Source: Microcaldota archaeon | GTDB lineage: Archaea; Micrarchaeota; Micrarchaeia; Norongarragalinales; SBBD01 | DNA length: 64,000 nt | Direction of reading: 5' to 3' | NCBI GenBank assembly: GCA_018819225.1 | Contig: JAHJQN010000002.1 | Location: forward strand, 1-64,000 | Shown: positions 25,502-34,721 of the stretch, in pieces | Layout: every line of letters begins with the position of its first letter | Numbering within the stretch: the first letter of the stretch is position 1 | Notes under the pieces: model-generated | The model's database searches: none | Told to the model about the DNA's origin: nothing | The model's input: the letters and a program-made list of their open reading frames with translations, nothing else | Translations under genes and position numbers: made by a program

Positions 25502-27433
25502 ATGGTTGCGACACTTGTCGAAAAGATTTTGAAGGCGCATCTGGTGGACGGTGAGCTGACGCCCGGAACGGAAATCGGTCTCCGTATCGACCAAACCCTT
25601 ACCCAGGACGCGACGGGAACGATGGCGTACCTGCAGTTTGAAACCATTGGAATTCCTCGAGTCAAAACCGAGCTTTCGGTGAGTTATGTTGACCACAACA
25701 TGCTTCAAACAGGGTTCGAGAACATGGACGACCACCGATTCCTGCAGAGTGTGGCATCCAAATACGGAATTTATTTCTCGAAAGCCGGAAACGGCATCTG
25801 CCATCAAGTGCACCTCGAACGCTTTGCTGCCCCTGGAAAAACCTTGCTCGGTTCCGATTCGCATACGCCTACTGCCGGTGGCATGGGCATGCTCGCGATC
25901 GGCGCCGGCGGCCTCGATATTGCGGTGGCCATGGGCGGCTCGCCGTTCTTCCTGAAAGTCCCGAAAGTCCTTGGCGTGAAATTGCTTGGAAAACTTTCCC
26001 CGTGGGTTTCCGCAAAGGACGTCATATTGGAGGTGCTTCGGCGCCTGAAAGTGAAGGGTGGCGTCGGAAAAGTTTTAGAGTACTACGGAGAAGGCGTGAC
26101 CACGCTTTCCGTTCCCGAACGATCGACGATCACGAACATGGGCGCCGAACTCGGTGCGACGTCCTCGATTTTTCCCTCGGATGAAATGACGCGCGATTAC
26201 TTGAAAAAACAAGGCCGCGAAACGGTATGGCGGGCGCTCAGCGCGGATGAAGGCGCCGTCTATGACGAAACGCTCGAAATCGATTTGAGTCACGTCGAGC
26301 CCTTGGTCGCTCAACCCTCGTCGCCCGACAACGTCGTACCCATTTCGCAAGTGGAAGGGAAGAAAGTGCAGCAGGTGATCATTGGCTCGTGCACCAATTC
26401 CTCCTACAAAGATTTAATGGTGGCCGCGGAAATGGTGAAGGGAAAGAAAGTGCATCCCGACGTGAGTTTTGTCGTAGCGCCAGGCTCGCGGCAAGTGCTC
26501 GAACAGATTACGAAAGCCGGGGGCTTAACGTATTTGATTGCCGCTGGCGCTCGCCTCATCGAAAGCGCCTGCGGGCCCTGCATCGGCATGGGTCTGGCCC
26601 CCGCATCAAACACGATTACCGTACGCACGTTCAATCGCAACTTCAAGGGAAGAAGCGGCACCAAAGACGACCAGTCCTATCTCGTGGGCCCGGAAGTGGC
26701 CGTGGCGTGCGCACTGGCGGGCGAATTCAAGGACCCGCGAAAACTCGGCGAGCTTCCCCGCGTGGAGTGGCCCGAGCGATTCGATGTCGATGATTCCATG
26801 ATACTCCGGCCCGCAACAGACGGTTCGGCGGTCGAGATTTTACGCGGCCCCAACATCAAGGAAGTGCCGATTCGCGGTCCAATGGATCAAACGATTTCCG
26901 GAGATATTTTATTGAAATTATCCGATAACATTACGACGGATGGCATCATGCCGGCCGGAGCAAAGATACTGCCTTTGCGCAGCAATATCCCTGCGATTTC
27001 CGAATTCGTGTTCTGCAATATCGATCCCACGTTCGTGCAACGCATCAAGGAAAAGAAAGGAGGACTGATCGTTGGAGGCGAGAATTACGGACAGGGTTCG
27101 AGCCGTGAACACGCTGCTCTGGCGCCCATGTATCTAGGCGTCCGAGCGGTCATCACGAAAAACTTTGCCCGCATTCATAAGGGCAATCTCGTTAACTTCG
27201 GAATTCTTCCTCTCGAGTTCAAGGACGCCGAGGATTACCATCGCGTGAATCAAGGCGATGTGCTCGAGATTCCGGACGCGAGAACGCAATTAGAAAACGG
27301 AAAGACTGAGTACGTTTGCCTCAATATCACGCAAAACCGTTCGTTTCCTGTTGTGCTCACCGTCTCCAAGCGCCAGCAAGGCATTCTTCTGGCCGGAGGC
27401 CTGTTGAACCAAGTCAAACAATCAGGTGATTGA
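25502..27433 (+). CDS. acn: Aconitate hydratase
   Basis: 643 aa from ATG 25502. The frame is open further upstream, but that stretch (from 25376) includes the promoter and is not conserved in kind. It isomerises citrate and isocitrate via a [4Fe-4S] cluster. Evidence: [28 protein letters not shown] with the cluster Cys, ACGPCIGMG with the other two, and the C-terminal swivel domain [14 protein letters not shown]. The single-chain length matches archaeal/mitochondrial-like aconitases. It overlaps the isocitrate dehydrogenase start by 8 nt. Confidence 0.95.
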   Translation: MVATLVEKILKAHLVDGELTPGTEIGLRIDQTLTQDATGTMAYLQFETIGIPRVKTELSVSYVDHNMLQTGFENMDDHRFLQSVASKYGIYFSKAGNGICHQVHLERFAAPGKTLLGSDSHTPTAGGMGMLAIGAGGLDIAVAMGGSPFFLKVPKVLGVKLLGKLSPWVSAKDVILEVLRRLKVKGGVGKVLEYYGEGVTTLSVPERSTITNMGAELGATSSIFPSDEMTRDYLKKQGRETVWRALSADEGAVYDETLEIDLSHVEPLVAQPSSPDNVVPISQVEGKKVQQVIIGSCTNSSYKDLMVAAEMVKGKKVHPDVSFVVAPGSRQVLEQITKAGGLTYLIAAGARLIESACGPCIGMGLAPASNTITVRTFNRNFKGRSGTKDDQSYLVGPEVAVACALAGEFKDPRKLGELPRVEWPERFDVDDSMILRPATDGSAVEILRGPNIKEVPIRGPMDQTISGDILLKLSDNITTDGIMPAGAKILPLRSNIPAISEFVFCNIDPTFVQRIKEKKGGLIVGGENYGQGSSREHAALAPMYLGVRAVITKNFARIHKGNLVNFGILPLEFKDAEDYHRVNQGDVLEIPDARTQLENGKTEYVCLNITQNRSFPVVLTVSKRQQGILLAGGLLNQVKQSGD

Positions 27434-28688
27434 AATTCCCGAATACCAGTTTCTGAAACCGCCTTCCGATGGACAATTGATTTCTTTCCAAAACGGAAAG
27501 CTGAACATTCCCGACCGGCCGATCATACCTGTCATTGAAGGGGATGGCGTCGGTCCCGACGTGAGCCGGGCGGCCCGCATCGTATTTGACGCCGCTGTAC
27601 AGACCGCGTATGGCGGCGAGCGCAAAATAGTCTGGTTCGATGTACCGGCAGGAGAAAAAGCGTTCCAAGAGCACAAGGAATACCTTCCGAATGATACGCT
27701 GGAAGCGATTCGGCTCCACCGCATCGCCATCAAAGGCCCGTTAACCACTCCCGTGGCCGGAGGCATTCGCAGCCTGAACGTGACGCTGCGCCAAGTGCTC
27801 GACTTGTATGCCTGCGTACGACCCGTCCGCTACTACGACGGCATTCCCAATCCCATGAAACACCCCGAAAAACTGAACGTCATCATTTTCCGAGAGAATA
27901 CCGAAGATGTTTATGCGGGCATTGAATGGATGGCCGAAAGCAAGGAAGCGAACGAGGTTATTGCGTTCTTGAACACGAAAACCAAGAAAACGATTCGCGA
28001 GAATAGCGGGATCGGCATCAAGCCCATCAGCGCGTTCGGAACCAAGCGGTTGGTCGCTTCCGCGATTCAAAACGCTATTCGGTATCGTCGTCCGTCCGTG
28101 ACGCTCGTGCACAAAGGTAATATCATGAAGTTCACGGAAGGCGCGTTCATGAAATGGGGGTATGAAGTCGCCAAGGAACGATTTGCCGAAGAAACCATTA
28201 CGGAAAAAGAAGTGGCCGAACAGCATAACGGCCAAATTCCGGAAGGAAAAATCGTGATCAAGGATCGTATTGCGGACGCGATGTTCCAGCAATTGCTGTT
28301 ACGGCCGGACGAGTATTCCGTGATTGCCACGCCCAACTTGAACGGGGATTATATCAGCGACGCCTGTGCCGCGCAAGCGGGCGGTTTAGGCATTGCTCCC
28401 GGCGCCAACATCAACTATTCGGAAGGAACCGCCGTCTTCGAGGCCACGCACGGAACCGCTCCAAAATACGCGGGACAAGACAAAGTGAACCCGGGCTCGT
28501 TGATTCTTTCGGGCGTCATGATGTTCCGTTATATGGGTTGGAGGGAGGCCGCGGATCTCATTGATACCGCATTCGGAAAAACCATTCAACAAAAGCGCGT
28601 GACCTACGATTTGCACCGACAGATTTCGGATGCAAAACTCCTGAAATGCTCGGAGTTCGCGAACGCGATCGTGGAAAACATGAAATAG
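27426..28688 (+). CDS. icd: NADP-dependent isocitrate dehydrogenase
   Basis: 420 aa. Start GTG 27426 lies inside the aconitase gene and is the only start giving the usual N-terminus before [10 protein letters not shown]. It makes 2-oxoglutarate and CO2 from isocitrate. Substrate site: [14 protein letters not shown]. Cofactor: [15 protein letters not shown] has the Lys-Tyr pair that binds the NADP phosphate, and VTYDLHR supplies the later Tyr and Arg. These residues mark an NADP enzyme, which could run in reverse. Confidence 0.95.
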   Translation: MIEIPEYQFLKPPSDGQLISFQNGKLNIPDRPIIPVIEGDGVGPDVSRAARIVFDAAVQTAYGGERKIVWFDVPAGEKAFQEHKEYLPNDTLEAIRLHRIAIKGPLTTPVAGGIRSLNVTLRQVLDLYACVRPVRYYDGIPNPMKHPEKLNVIIFRENTEDVYAGIEWMAESKEANEVIAFLNTKTKKTIRENSGIGIKPISAFGTKRLVASAIQNAIRYRRPSVTLVHKGNIMKFTEGAFMKWGYEVAKERFAEETITEKEVAEQHNGQIPEGKIVIKDRIADAMFQQLLLRPDEYSVIATPNLNGDYISDACAAQAGGLGIAPGANINYSEGTAVFEATHGTAPKYAGQDKVNPGSLILSGVMMFRYMGWREAADLIDTAFGKTIQQKRVTYDLHRQISDAKLLKCSEFANAIVENMK

Positions 28689-28701
28689 GTGAAAACCATA
28701 T

Positions 28702-29970
28702 TTGGCTCAGCGGAGTATACGCGAGTTTGACTGCAAGCAATTCCTGGCTCAATACGCGTCCCAGAAGCCAAGCGGTTTCGCGCTTTCCTCAAAACAGGTG
28801 CTCGTGGATGCGGAAACGGATTGGAATGCGCTTAAGAAATCCCATCCGTGGCTTCTCAAGGAGAAACTCGTGGTCAAGCCCGATCAACTATTCGGAAAAC
28901 GCGGTAAACACCATCTCGTGCGATTAAACGCCTCGTTCGATGATTGCCGTGCATTCGTTTCCGGGCGCCTCGGGAAAGAAATCGAGGTCGGCAAAGCGCG
29001 CGGAACCCTGACTCATTTCCTGATCGAGCCGTTCGTTCCCCACGACGAAGAATATTATTTGGCGTTCCGCACGTTGAACGATGCGGATGAAATACTTTTT
29101 TCGCTGCGCGGCGGAGTGGATGTGGAAGCGAATTGGGAGAACGTGATTTCTTTGCGGGTGCCCATTCTCCGTTCTCTTCAAGAGAATGCGCTATCCGAGA
29201 AATTGCTTTCATCGGTTCCATCCGAGCGCCGCGGCCCCCTCGCTTCCTTTATCGCATCGCTCTATCGCGCGTTTGCGGATCTGGATTTCGCGTATCTAGA
29301 GTTCAATCCACTGGCGTGGTCGAAAAACGGCCCCGAATTATTGGATGCCGTTGCGCGTTTGGATGACACCGCTGCTTTTCAACACGTGGAAGACTGGAAA
29401 ACGATTTCATTCCCGACCCCGTTCGGCCGAACCATGAAAAAAGAGGAGGCATTTATTGCTTCTTTGGATGCGAAAACCGGCGCTTCGCTCAAGCTCACGG
29501 TCCTGAATCCGGAAGGCAGCGTTTGGCTGCTCGTCGCCGGAGGCGGGGCCAGCGTCATCTACACGGATACCGTCGCGGACATGGGATTCGGCGACCAGCT
29601 CGGCAATTACGGGGAATATAGCGGCGATCCGAACGAGGAACTCACCTACTTGTACGCGAAAACCGTTCTGCAATTGGTCACGCGTTCTCCTGCCAAGAAA
29701 AAATCAGTCATCATTGGAGGCGGCATTGCCAATTTTACGGATGTCGCGAAAACCTTCAAGGGAATTGTTCGCGCGCTCACCGAGGACGCGGAGGCGATTC
29801 GGAAAGCCCACGTCAAGCTTTTTGTTCGAAGGGGCGGACCTAATTATCCCGAAGGATTAAAGCGCATGAAAGAAACCGGCGAGACGTTAAAGATTCCGAT
29901 CGAGGTCTACGGCCCCGAAATGCACATGACCTCCGTGGTGCCCAAAGCCATTGACTGGGTGAGATCATGA
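28702..29970 (+). CDS. aclB: ATP-citrate lyase, ATP-grasp subunit
   Basis: 422 aa. Start TTG 28702, about 10 nt after AGGTGA, with no better start nearby. It corresponds to the N-terminal ATP-grasp and citrate-binding part of human ACLY, called AclB in green sulphur bacteria. Evidence: VVKPDQLFGKRGKH (nucleotide loop), DLDFAYLEFNPL, WLLVAGGGASVIYTDTVAD, GQ-type GNYGEYSGDP and VRRGGPNYPEGL (citrate phosphate loop). It begins 13 nt after icd and overlaps aclA by 4 nt (ATGA). Citrate + ATP + CoA gives acetyl-CoA + oxaloacetate, or the reverse. Confidence 0.93.
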   Translation: MAQRSIREFDCKQFLAQYASQKPSGFALSSKQVLVDAETDWNALKKSHPWLLKEKLVVKPDQLFGKRGKHHLVRLNASFDDCRAFVSGRLGKEIEVGKARGTLTHFLIEPFVPHDEEYYLAFRTLNDADEILFSLRGGVDVEANWENVISLRVPILRSLQENALSEKLLSSVPSERRGPLASFIASLYRAFADLDFAYLEFNPLAWSKNGPELLDAVARLDDTAAFQHVEDWKTISFPTPFGRTMKKEEAFIASLDAKTGASLKLTVLNPEGSVWLLVAGGGASVIYTDTVADMGFGDQLGNYGEYSGDPNEELTYLYAKTVLQLVTRSPAKKKSVIIGGGIANFTDVAKTFKGIVRALTEDAEAIRKAHVKLFVRRGGPNYPEGLKRMKETGETLKIPIEVYGPEMHMTSVVPKAIDWVRS

Positions 29971-31787
29971 ATTCCATTTTATTCGATGAAACGACTACGG
30001 CCTTCGTGTACGGGCTGCAAGCGAATCCCATTCAGCGCATGCTCGATTTTGATTTCCTGAGCCGCCGAAAAATTCCTTCCGTGACGGCGGTCATCAATCC
30101 GTCGGCATCCGGCATACACCAAGCGTTTTTCGGGAGCCGAGAAATCTTCATTCCCATGTACCGCACCATCACCGAAGCATGCAAAAAACATCCCCCGGTT
30201 TCCGTGCTCGTTAATTTTGCCTCCTTCCGCTCCGCGTTCGAAACCACTCAAGAAGCATTAAATCAAAAGACGTTGAGAACCATCATCATTATAGCGGAAG
30301 GCGTTCCCGAACGCCAAACCCGCGAATTGGCCGCGCAAGCAAAAAAAGATGGGAAGTGGTTGATTGGTCCGGCAACGGTTGGAGGAATGCTCGCTGGCGG
30401 GTTCCGCATCGGAAACACGGGCGGCTCTCTCGACAACATTATCGCATCCAGACTTTACCGTCCGGGTAGTGTGGGATTCGTTTCCAAAAGCGGCGGAATG
30501 AGCAATGAAATGTTTAACGTGATTGCGCGGAATTCGAACGGCATTTACGAAGGAATAGCGATCGGCGGCGACAAGTTCCCCTGCACGTCCCTACTGGATC
30601 ATCTGCTTCGCTTTGAACAAAACCCCCGCATTTCCATGTTGGTGGCGCTCGGAGAGCTCGGCGGGGAGGACGAGTATGACATCGTGGACGCGCTACAACA
30701 AAAGAAGATTTCCAAACCGCTGGTGATCTGGGTCACGGGCACGTGCGCATCCGTATTCCCATCCGAAGTCCAATTCGGACACGCGGGAGCCAAATCCGGC
30801 GCTCGAAAAGAATCCGCGGAAGCCAAAAACGAGGCGTTGCGAAAAGCCGGCGCTATGGTCCCTTCATCGTTTGACGGATTGCCAAATGCCATTTCCCAAA
30901 CCTACGAAAAACTCTTGAAAATGGGCCAAGTGAAAAAAATGGTTGAACCTCCCGTTCCTGCCCTTCCCATCGATTTCAAAACCGCATTAGCCGAAGGAAA
31001 AATCCGCAAGCCCGCGGGCATCGTTTCCTCGATTTCCGACGACCGCGGGAACGAGGTCACGTACAACAAAGTGCCATTGAGCAAACTATTTGAAGAGGAT
31101 GCAAGCATCGGAGACGTCATTTCCTTGTTATGGCTGAAGAAACGCTTGCCAAAATACGCTTCCCGCTATATCGAACTCGTACTCATGACCGTCGCGGATC
31201 ACGGGCCGGCTGTTTCCGGCGCACACAACGCCATTGTCGCTTCCAGAGCCGGAAAAGATTTAGTATCCTCTCTGGCGTCCGGGATGTTGACTATCGGTCC
31301 GCGATTCGGGGGCGCCATCGATGACGCGGCGCGCTATTTCAAGATGGGAAAGGAAAGCGGGATGACGCCTCGCGAATTCGTGAACGACATGAAACGGAAA
31401 GGCATGCTCATTCCCGGCATTGGGCATCGCATCAAAAGCGTTCAGAATCCGGATGCGCGCGTCGAGCTCTTGAAGGCCTACGCGAAAAAGCATTTCCCGA
31501 AAACCGACTACCTGGATTTTGCGCTGGAGGTTGAAAAAATCACTACCAGCAAGCGCAACAACCTCATCCTCAACGTGGATGGAAGCATCGGCGTCATGTT
31601 TCTCGATTTATTGAGCTCGTGTCCTGAAATCAGTCCAGACGAATTTGAGGAAGCCATTGATCTCGGTATCCTCAACGGTCTCTTCGTCATCGGCCGCAGC
31701 ATCGGCATGGTGGGTCACGTCATCGACCAGAAGCGCCTGAAGCAACGCTTGTACCGTCATCCGTTCGACGACATCTTATACGTCTGA
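29967..31787 (+). CDS. aclA: ATP-citrate lyase, CoA-ligase/citrate-synthase-like subunit
   Basis: 606 aa, the same length as Chlorobium AclA. It has the CoA-binding domain, then the succinyl-CoA-synthetase-like domain carrying the phosphohistidine (FGHAGAKSG, H272), and a C-terminal citrate-synthase-like domain (ADHGPAVSGAHN, H412, then IGPRFGGAIDDAA). It completes the two-subunit enzyme with aclB. The 4-nt overlap implies coupled translation in equal amounts. Confidence 0.94.
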   Translation: MNSILFDETTTAFVYGLQANPIQRMLDFDFLSRRKIPSVTAVINPSASGIHQAFFGSREIFIPMYRTITEACKKHPPVSVLVNFASFRSAFETTQEALNQKTLRTIIIIAEGVPERQTRELAAQAKKDGKWLIGPATVGGMLAGGFRIGNTGGSLDNIIASRLYRPGSVGFVSKSGGMSNEMFNVIARNSNGIYEGIAIGGDKFPCTSLLDHLLRFEQNPRISMLVALGELGGEDEYDIVDALQQKKISKPLVIWVTGTCASVFPSEVQFGHAGAKSGARKESAEAKNEALRKAGAMVPSSFDGLPNAISQTYEKLLKMGQVKKMVEPPVPALPIDFKTALAEGKIRKPAGIVSSISDDRGNEVTYNKVPLSKLFEEDASIGDVISLLWLKKRLPKYASRYIELVLMTVADHGPAVSGAHNAIVASRAGKDLVSSLASGMLTIGPRFGGAIDDAARYFKMGKESGMTPREFVNDMKRKGMLIPGIGHRIKSVQNPDARVELLKAYAKKHFPKTDYLDFALEVEKITTSKRNNLILNVDGSIGVMFLDLLSSCPEISPDEFEEAIDLGILNGLFVIGRSIGMVGHVIDQKRLKQRLYRHPFDDILYV

Positions 31788-31850
31788 GTCCCGCTCTGGG
31801 TTCGTCGACGCCCGCATGTGTTAAAAGCCAACCCGATCAGAAATGCATGC

Positions 31851-32141
31851 ATGGACCGCAGAAAGTTCCTGCAAATATTCGGGCTATCATCCGCATTAGC
31901 CGTTTTTTCCAGTTTTCCCCTGCACGAATTGGTATCGTATTTTGGCCGCCAGCCCCCTGGTTCCGCTCATTTCAACGGAATACGCGTCTCTACCGAGCGG
32001 CCGGTGCCGAGAAGCAAGCTGAGGGAGCTCACGCGAGAAATCGCTTTACTGCAGCCTTTGATTCGAAGCAAAGATTTTCGAGCCGGAAGTGCCCGAGTAC
32101 GTGAAAAGAGCGCGCGTCCGGGAATGATTCTTCAGCCGTGA
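31851..32141 (+). CDS. Small protein with twin-arginine signal
   Basis: 96 aa from ATG 31851, 26-35 nt after TATA-like TGTTAAAAG. The N-terminus MDRRKFLQIFGLSSALAVFSS fits a Tat signal (RRKFL then a hydrophobic run). The rest is short and basic with no recognised domain. No other Tat genes are in the window. An in-frame start at 31818 would add 11 residues ahead of the twin-arginine. Confidence 0.5.
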   Translation: MDRRKFLQIFGLSSALAVFSSFPLHELVSYFGRQPPGSAHFNGIRVSTERPVPRSKLRELTREIALLQPLIRSKDFRAGSARVREKSARPGMILQP

Positions 32142-32241
32142 CTGCCTTTTTCCTCACGATTCTCGAGCCGCTATGATGTGCTTCCCGTTCCTCGAATCCA
32201 GCATACCCTCATTGGAATTCGCGTGCCGAAAGCTTAATAAG

Positions 32242-32257
32242 TTATAACTAGTTATAA
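32242..32257. promoter_or_regulatory. 16-bp palindromic operator over the vapBC promoter
   Basis: TTATAACTAGTTATAA is a perfect 16-bp palindrome ending 14 nt before ATG 32272 and overlapping the A/T-rich promoter. AbrB-type antitoxins commonly bind such sites to repress their own operon. Confidence 0.6.
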
Positions 32258-32271
32258 TTCCGGTGGGGGCA

Positions 32272-32481
32272 ATGGCATCGGTGGTTAGCGTGAAAATTCG
32301 GCCGGTCGGCAATTCGCTGGGCTTCATCCTTCCAAAAAAACTGATCCGGGAAGAACGCATCCGCGAAGGGGATGACGTGGAGTTCATTCTCGTGAAACGC
32401 CGGAAAATAGACGTGCAAAGCCTTTTGGGAATTGCAAAGGGTACTCCTCCTTTCGTTCGAAGGCACGGTCATCGGGACTAG
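32272..32481 (+). CDS. vapB: AbrB/MazE-type antitoxin (VapB-like)
   Basis: 69 aa. Start ATG 32272, with GGTGGGGG (from 32262) as ribosome site; GTG 32263 is in frame but lies within that site. The AbrB fold shows as VKIRPVGNSLGFILPKKLIREERI and then GDDVEFILV. The C-terminal tail would wrap the toxin. It lies 10 nt before the PIN toxin gene and follows a palindromic operator, so it probably neutralises the toxin and represses the operon. Confidence 0.85.
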   Translation: MASVVSVKIRPVGNSLGFILPKKLIREERIREGDDVEFILVKRRKIDVQSLLGIAKGTPPFVRRHGHRD

Positions 32482-32491
32482 GTCGGAATCC

Positions 32492-32872
32492 ATGTTGCTG
32501 GACACGCATGCCTGGATCGAACTGCTTCGAGGAAGCGCTCTCGGAAATGAGGTCGCCACCCTCCTTTCGGAACAACCGTGCTTTACCGCCATGCCCACAC
32601 TCACCGAACTGGGATCCTGGACGCTTCGTCGGAGATTCGACCACGCGTTCATCCTCAAAAAGGTGCGATCCCTTTCCACGCTTCTTCCGCTTTCGGAAGA
32701 TGGAGCGATTCTGGCTGGAAAACTTCACTTCGAATTCCGTAAGTCCATTTCCGATTGGGGAATGCTCGATTCCTTGATTTATGCGACCGCCTTGCTGCAC
32801 GGCCAAGAACTCGTCACGGGCGACCCGCACTTCAAGGGAAAGCCGCACGTGATTTTTCTCGGCGAGTCCTGA
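32492..32872 (+). CDS. vapC: PIN-domain toxin (VapC-like RNase)
   Basis: 126 aa from ATG 32492; starting earlier would overlap the antitoxin. Mg2+-dependent RNase of the VapC family. Acidic residues are in place: D4 (LLDTHAW), Glu in TLTELGS, Asp in DSLIYATA and Asp in TGDPHF. It is the second gene of the vapBC operon. Its 3' end overlaps a convergent minus-strand gene by 94 nt. Confidence 0.88.
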   Translation: MLLDTHAWIELLRGSALGNEVATLLSEQPCFTAMPTLTELGSWTLRRRFDHAFILKKVRSLSTLLPLSEDGAILAGKLHFEFRKSISDWGMLDSLIYATALLHGQELVTGDPHFKGKPHVIFLGES

Positions 32873-33306
32873 AAGCCGTTCCCCTTATCCGTCTTTCTTC
32901 TTCCACTCGACAACCATTTTTCATGCCCTTGGAGTCCTTTCGTTCTCAAATCGGCGGAATATCCTGCTCGCCGGAATTGGTGTACGATTTCGTCTAGGGC
33001 GCGATCCGCGTCTGGTTTCGGTACGGTTTCGACAATTTTAATGTACGGTTCTTCGGAATAGCCGCCAGTATCCCTGGATACGTGGACTTCGATTGCAGCT
33101 TTATTCGGATGCCTCCACTTCCAAATTCCCGCGCGAAATCCGAGTTTCTTAAAATGGGGTTCCGGATTTGGTAGGTGGTCAAGCAAATGGATTTTAAGAA
33201 GGAACATGACCTCTTTTTCATCCCGTCCTGAAGTAGCCCGTTCCAACGTCATCTTTACTGCTTTAGGAACAATTTTTTCACGAATCCATTGCGTGGTCTG
33301 AAACAT
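32779..33306 (-). CDS. Hypothetical protein at the end of the PDH operon
   Basis: 175 aa. It starts 12 nt after the lpdA stop on the same strand. Residues 1-115 look natural (LLKIHLLDHLPNPEP, then a W-K-W and YSEEPYIKIVE beta-rich segment). Residues after about 120 are less convincing, and the gene overlaps vapC by 94 nt on the other strand. No family recognised. Probably the last gene of the lipA-pdh transcript; the true C-terminus may be shorter if a frameshift exists. Confidence 0.5.
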   Translation of the reverse strand: MFQTTQWIREKIVPKAVKMTLERATSGRDEKEVMFLLKIHLLDHLPNPEPHFKKLGFRAGIWKWRHPNKAAIEVHVSRDTGGYSEEPYIKIVETVPKPDADRALDEIVHQFRRAGYSADLRTKGLQGHEKWLSSGRRKTDKGNGFQDSPRKITCGFPLKCGSPVTSSWPCSKAVA

Positions 33307-33318
33307 GCCGGACCCTTT

Positions 33319-34719
33319 TTACGAGTGCACGCCTTTTCCCAACGCGTTTTCGACTGCTTCCATGATCGCTTCCGAAAGCGAGGGGTGCGGGTGAATCGTC
33401 TTTCCTACGTCTTCCGCGAGCGCGCCCATCTCGATCGCCAAAGTGGCTTCGCTGATGAGATCCGAGGCGTTCGGCCCCACGATATGAATTCCCAGAATCT
33501 CTTTCAACTCTTCTCCAATGATCACTTTCACGAATCCATCGTTTTCCTGCATCGTCATCGCCCTTCCAAGCGCCCGGAAAAAGTATTTGCCTACCCTGAT
33601 TTTCTTCCCTTCTTTTTGCGCCTCCCACTCGTGCATTCCCACGGAAGCGATTTCGGGATCCGAGTATACGACGGCCGGGATGGCTTGCGCGTCAAACGCC
33701 GCTGGTTCTCCTGAAATGGCTTCTGCCGCCACTTTTCCTTCCGCGCTCGCCTTATGCGCGAGCATGGGGTGACCAATAACGTCCCCGATCGCGTAAATGC
33801 GAGGGTCATGCGTGCGCCGCTGTTCGTTGACTTTCACGAATCCTTTCGCGTCCACCTGCACCCGCGTATTTTGCAAACGCAAATTCTCGGTTAACGGTTT
33901 TCTTCCGACGGCCACCAAAACCAAGTCGCAAGGCACGCGCTTTTCCCCTTGAACCGTCTCAATCACCAGCTCTTTTTTTGCCCGGTCCGCTGATTTCGCT
34001 TTGGCTTGCGTAACGATTTCCGCGCCGGATGCTTGAAGTTTTTTTACGGCGACTTCCTTCACGTCGTTGTCCAAACCCCCCAGCACATGCGCCGAAGCCT
34101 CCACGAGCGTGACGTGGCTCCCGAGGCGCGCGAACACGGTTCCGAGCTCGAAACCAATGTACCCGCCGCCGACGATGGCCAATCGCTTGGGGACTTCCTG
34201 AAGTTTTAATGCATAACGCGAGCTGATCACGAATTCTCCGTCGAACGTTATATTCGGTAACTCGACGGATTTGCTTCCCGTTGCAATAATGGCTCGCTCG
34301 AATTCAATGGCCTTGATGCCTTCCCCTTGCTGAACCACGACGCGCTGCGAGGAATCAAAGGAAGCCGTTCCTTTGACGAGCTCTATCTTGTATTTGCGAA
34401 ACAGCGAGGCAATGCCCGACCGCAATTTTTTTAAAACGCCTTCCTTCCAAGCCTGCATCTTTTCCGCGTTCAGGCTTTTTGCCGAAACCGTGATTCCCAG
34501 TTCTTCGAGCTTCCCGATGCCCGCGTATTCCGCACTCGCGTGAATGATCGCTTTCGAAGGAATGCATCCGTGGTTCAGGCAAATACCTCCCAGCTCTTCG
34601 GATTCCACGCAAATGACTTTTTTTCCAAGCTGGGCCGCGCGAATCGCAGCCACGTACCCCCCGGGTCCTGCCCCAATCACTACCACGTCCGTGCTTTGAG
34701 CCATTTCGCCTACGACCAT
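33319..34719 (-). CDS. lpdA: Dihydrolipoamide dehydrogenase (E3)
   Basis: 466 aa. Start ATG 34719 (2 nt after the E2 stop) or 34704; both come before the FAD motif VIGAGPGGYVAAIRAAQLG. It reoxidises lipoyl-lysine of E2 and reduces NAD+. Evidence: redox cysteines in GGICLNHGCIPSK, the NAD loop GGGYIGFELGTVFARLG, GDVIGHPMLAHKA, and the C-terminal HPHPSLSEAIMEA with the base His. Fifth gene of the lipA-pdh operon. Confidence 0.95.
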   Translation of the reverse strand: MVVGEMAQSTDVVVIGAGPGGYVAAIRAAQLGKKVICVESEELGGICLNHGCIPSKAIIHASAEYAGIGKLEELGITVSAKSLNAEKMQAWKEGVLKKLRSGIASLFRKYKIELVKGTASFDSSQRVVVQQGEGIKAIEFERAIIATGSKSVELPNITFDGEFVISSRYALKLQEVPKRLAIVGGGYIGFELGTVFARLGSHVTLVEASAHVLGGLDNDVKEVAVKKLQASGAEIVTQAKAKSADRAKKELVIETVQGEKRVPCDLVLVAVGRKPLTENLRLQNTRVQVDAKGFVKVNEQRRTHDPRIYAIGDVIGHPMLAHKASAEGKVAAEAISGEPAAFDAQAIPAVVYSDPEIASVGMHEWEAQKEGKKIRVGKYFFRALGRAMTMQENDGFVKVIIGEELKEILGIHIVGPNASDLISEATLAIEMGALAEDVGKTIHPHPSLSEAIMEAVENALGKGVHS

Positions 34720-34721
34720 TT

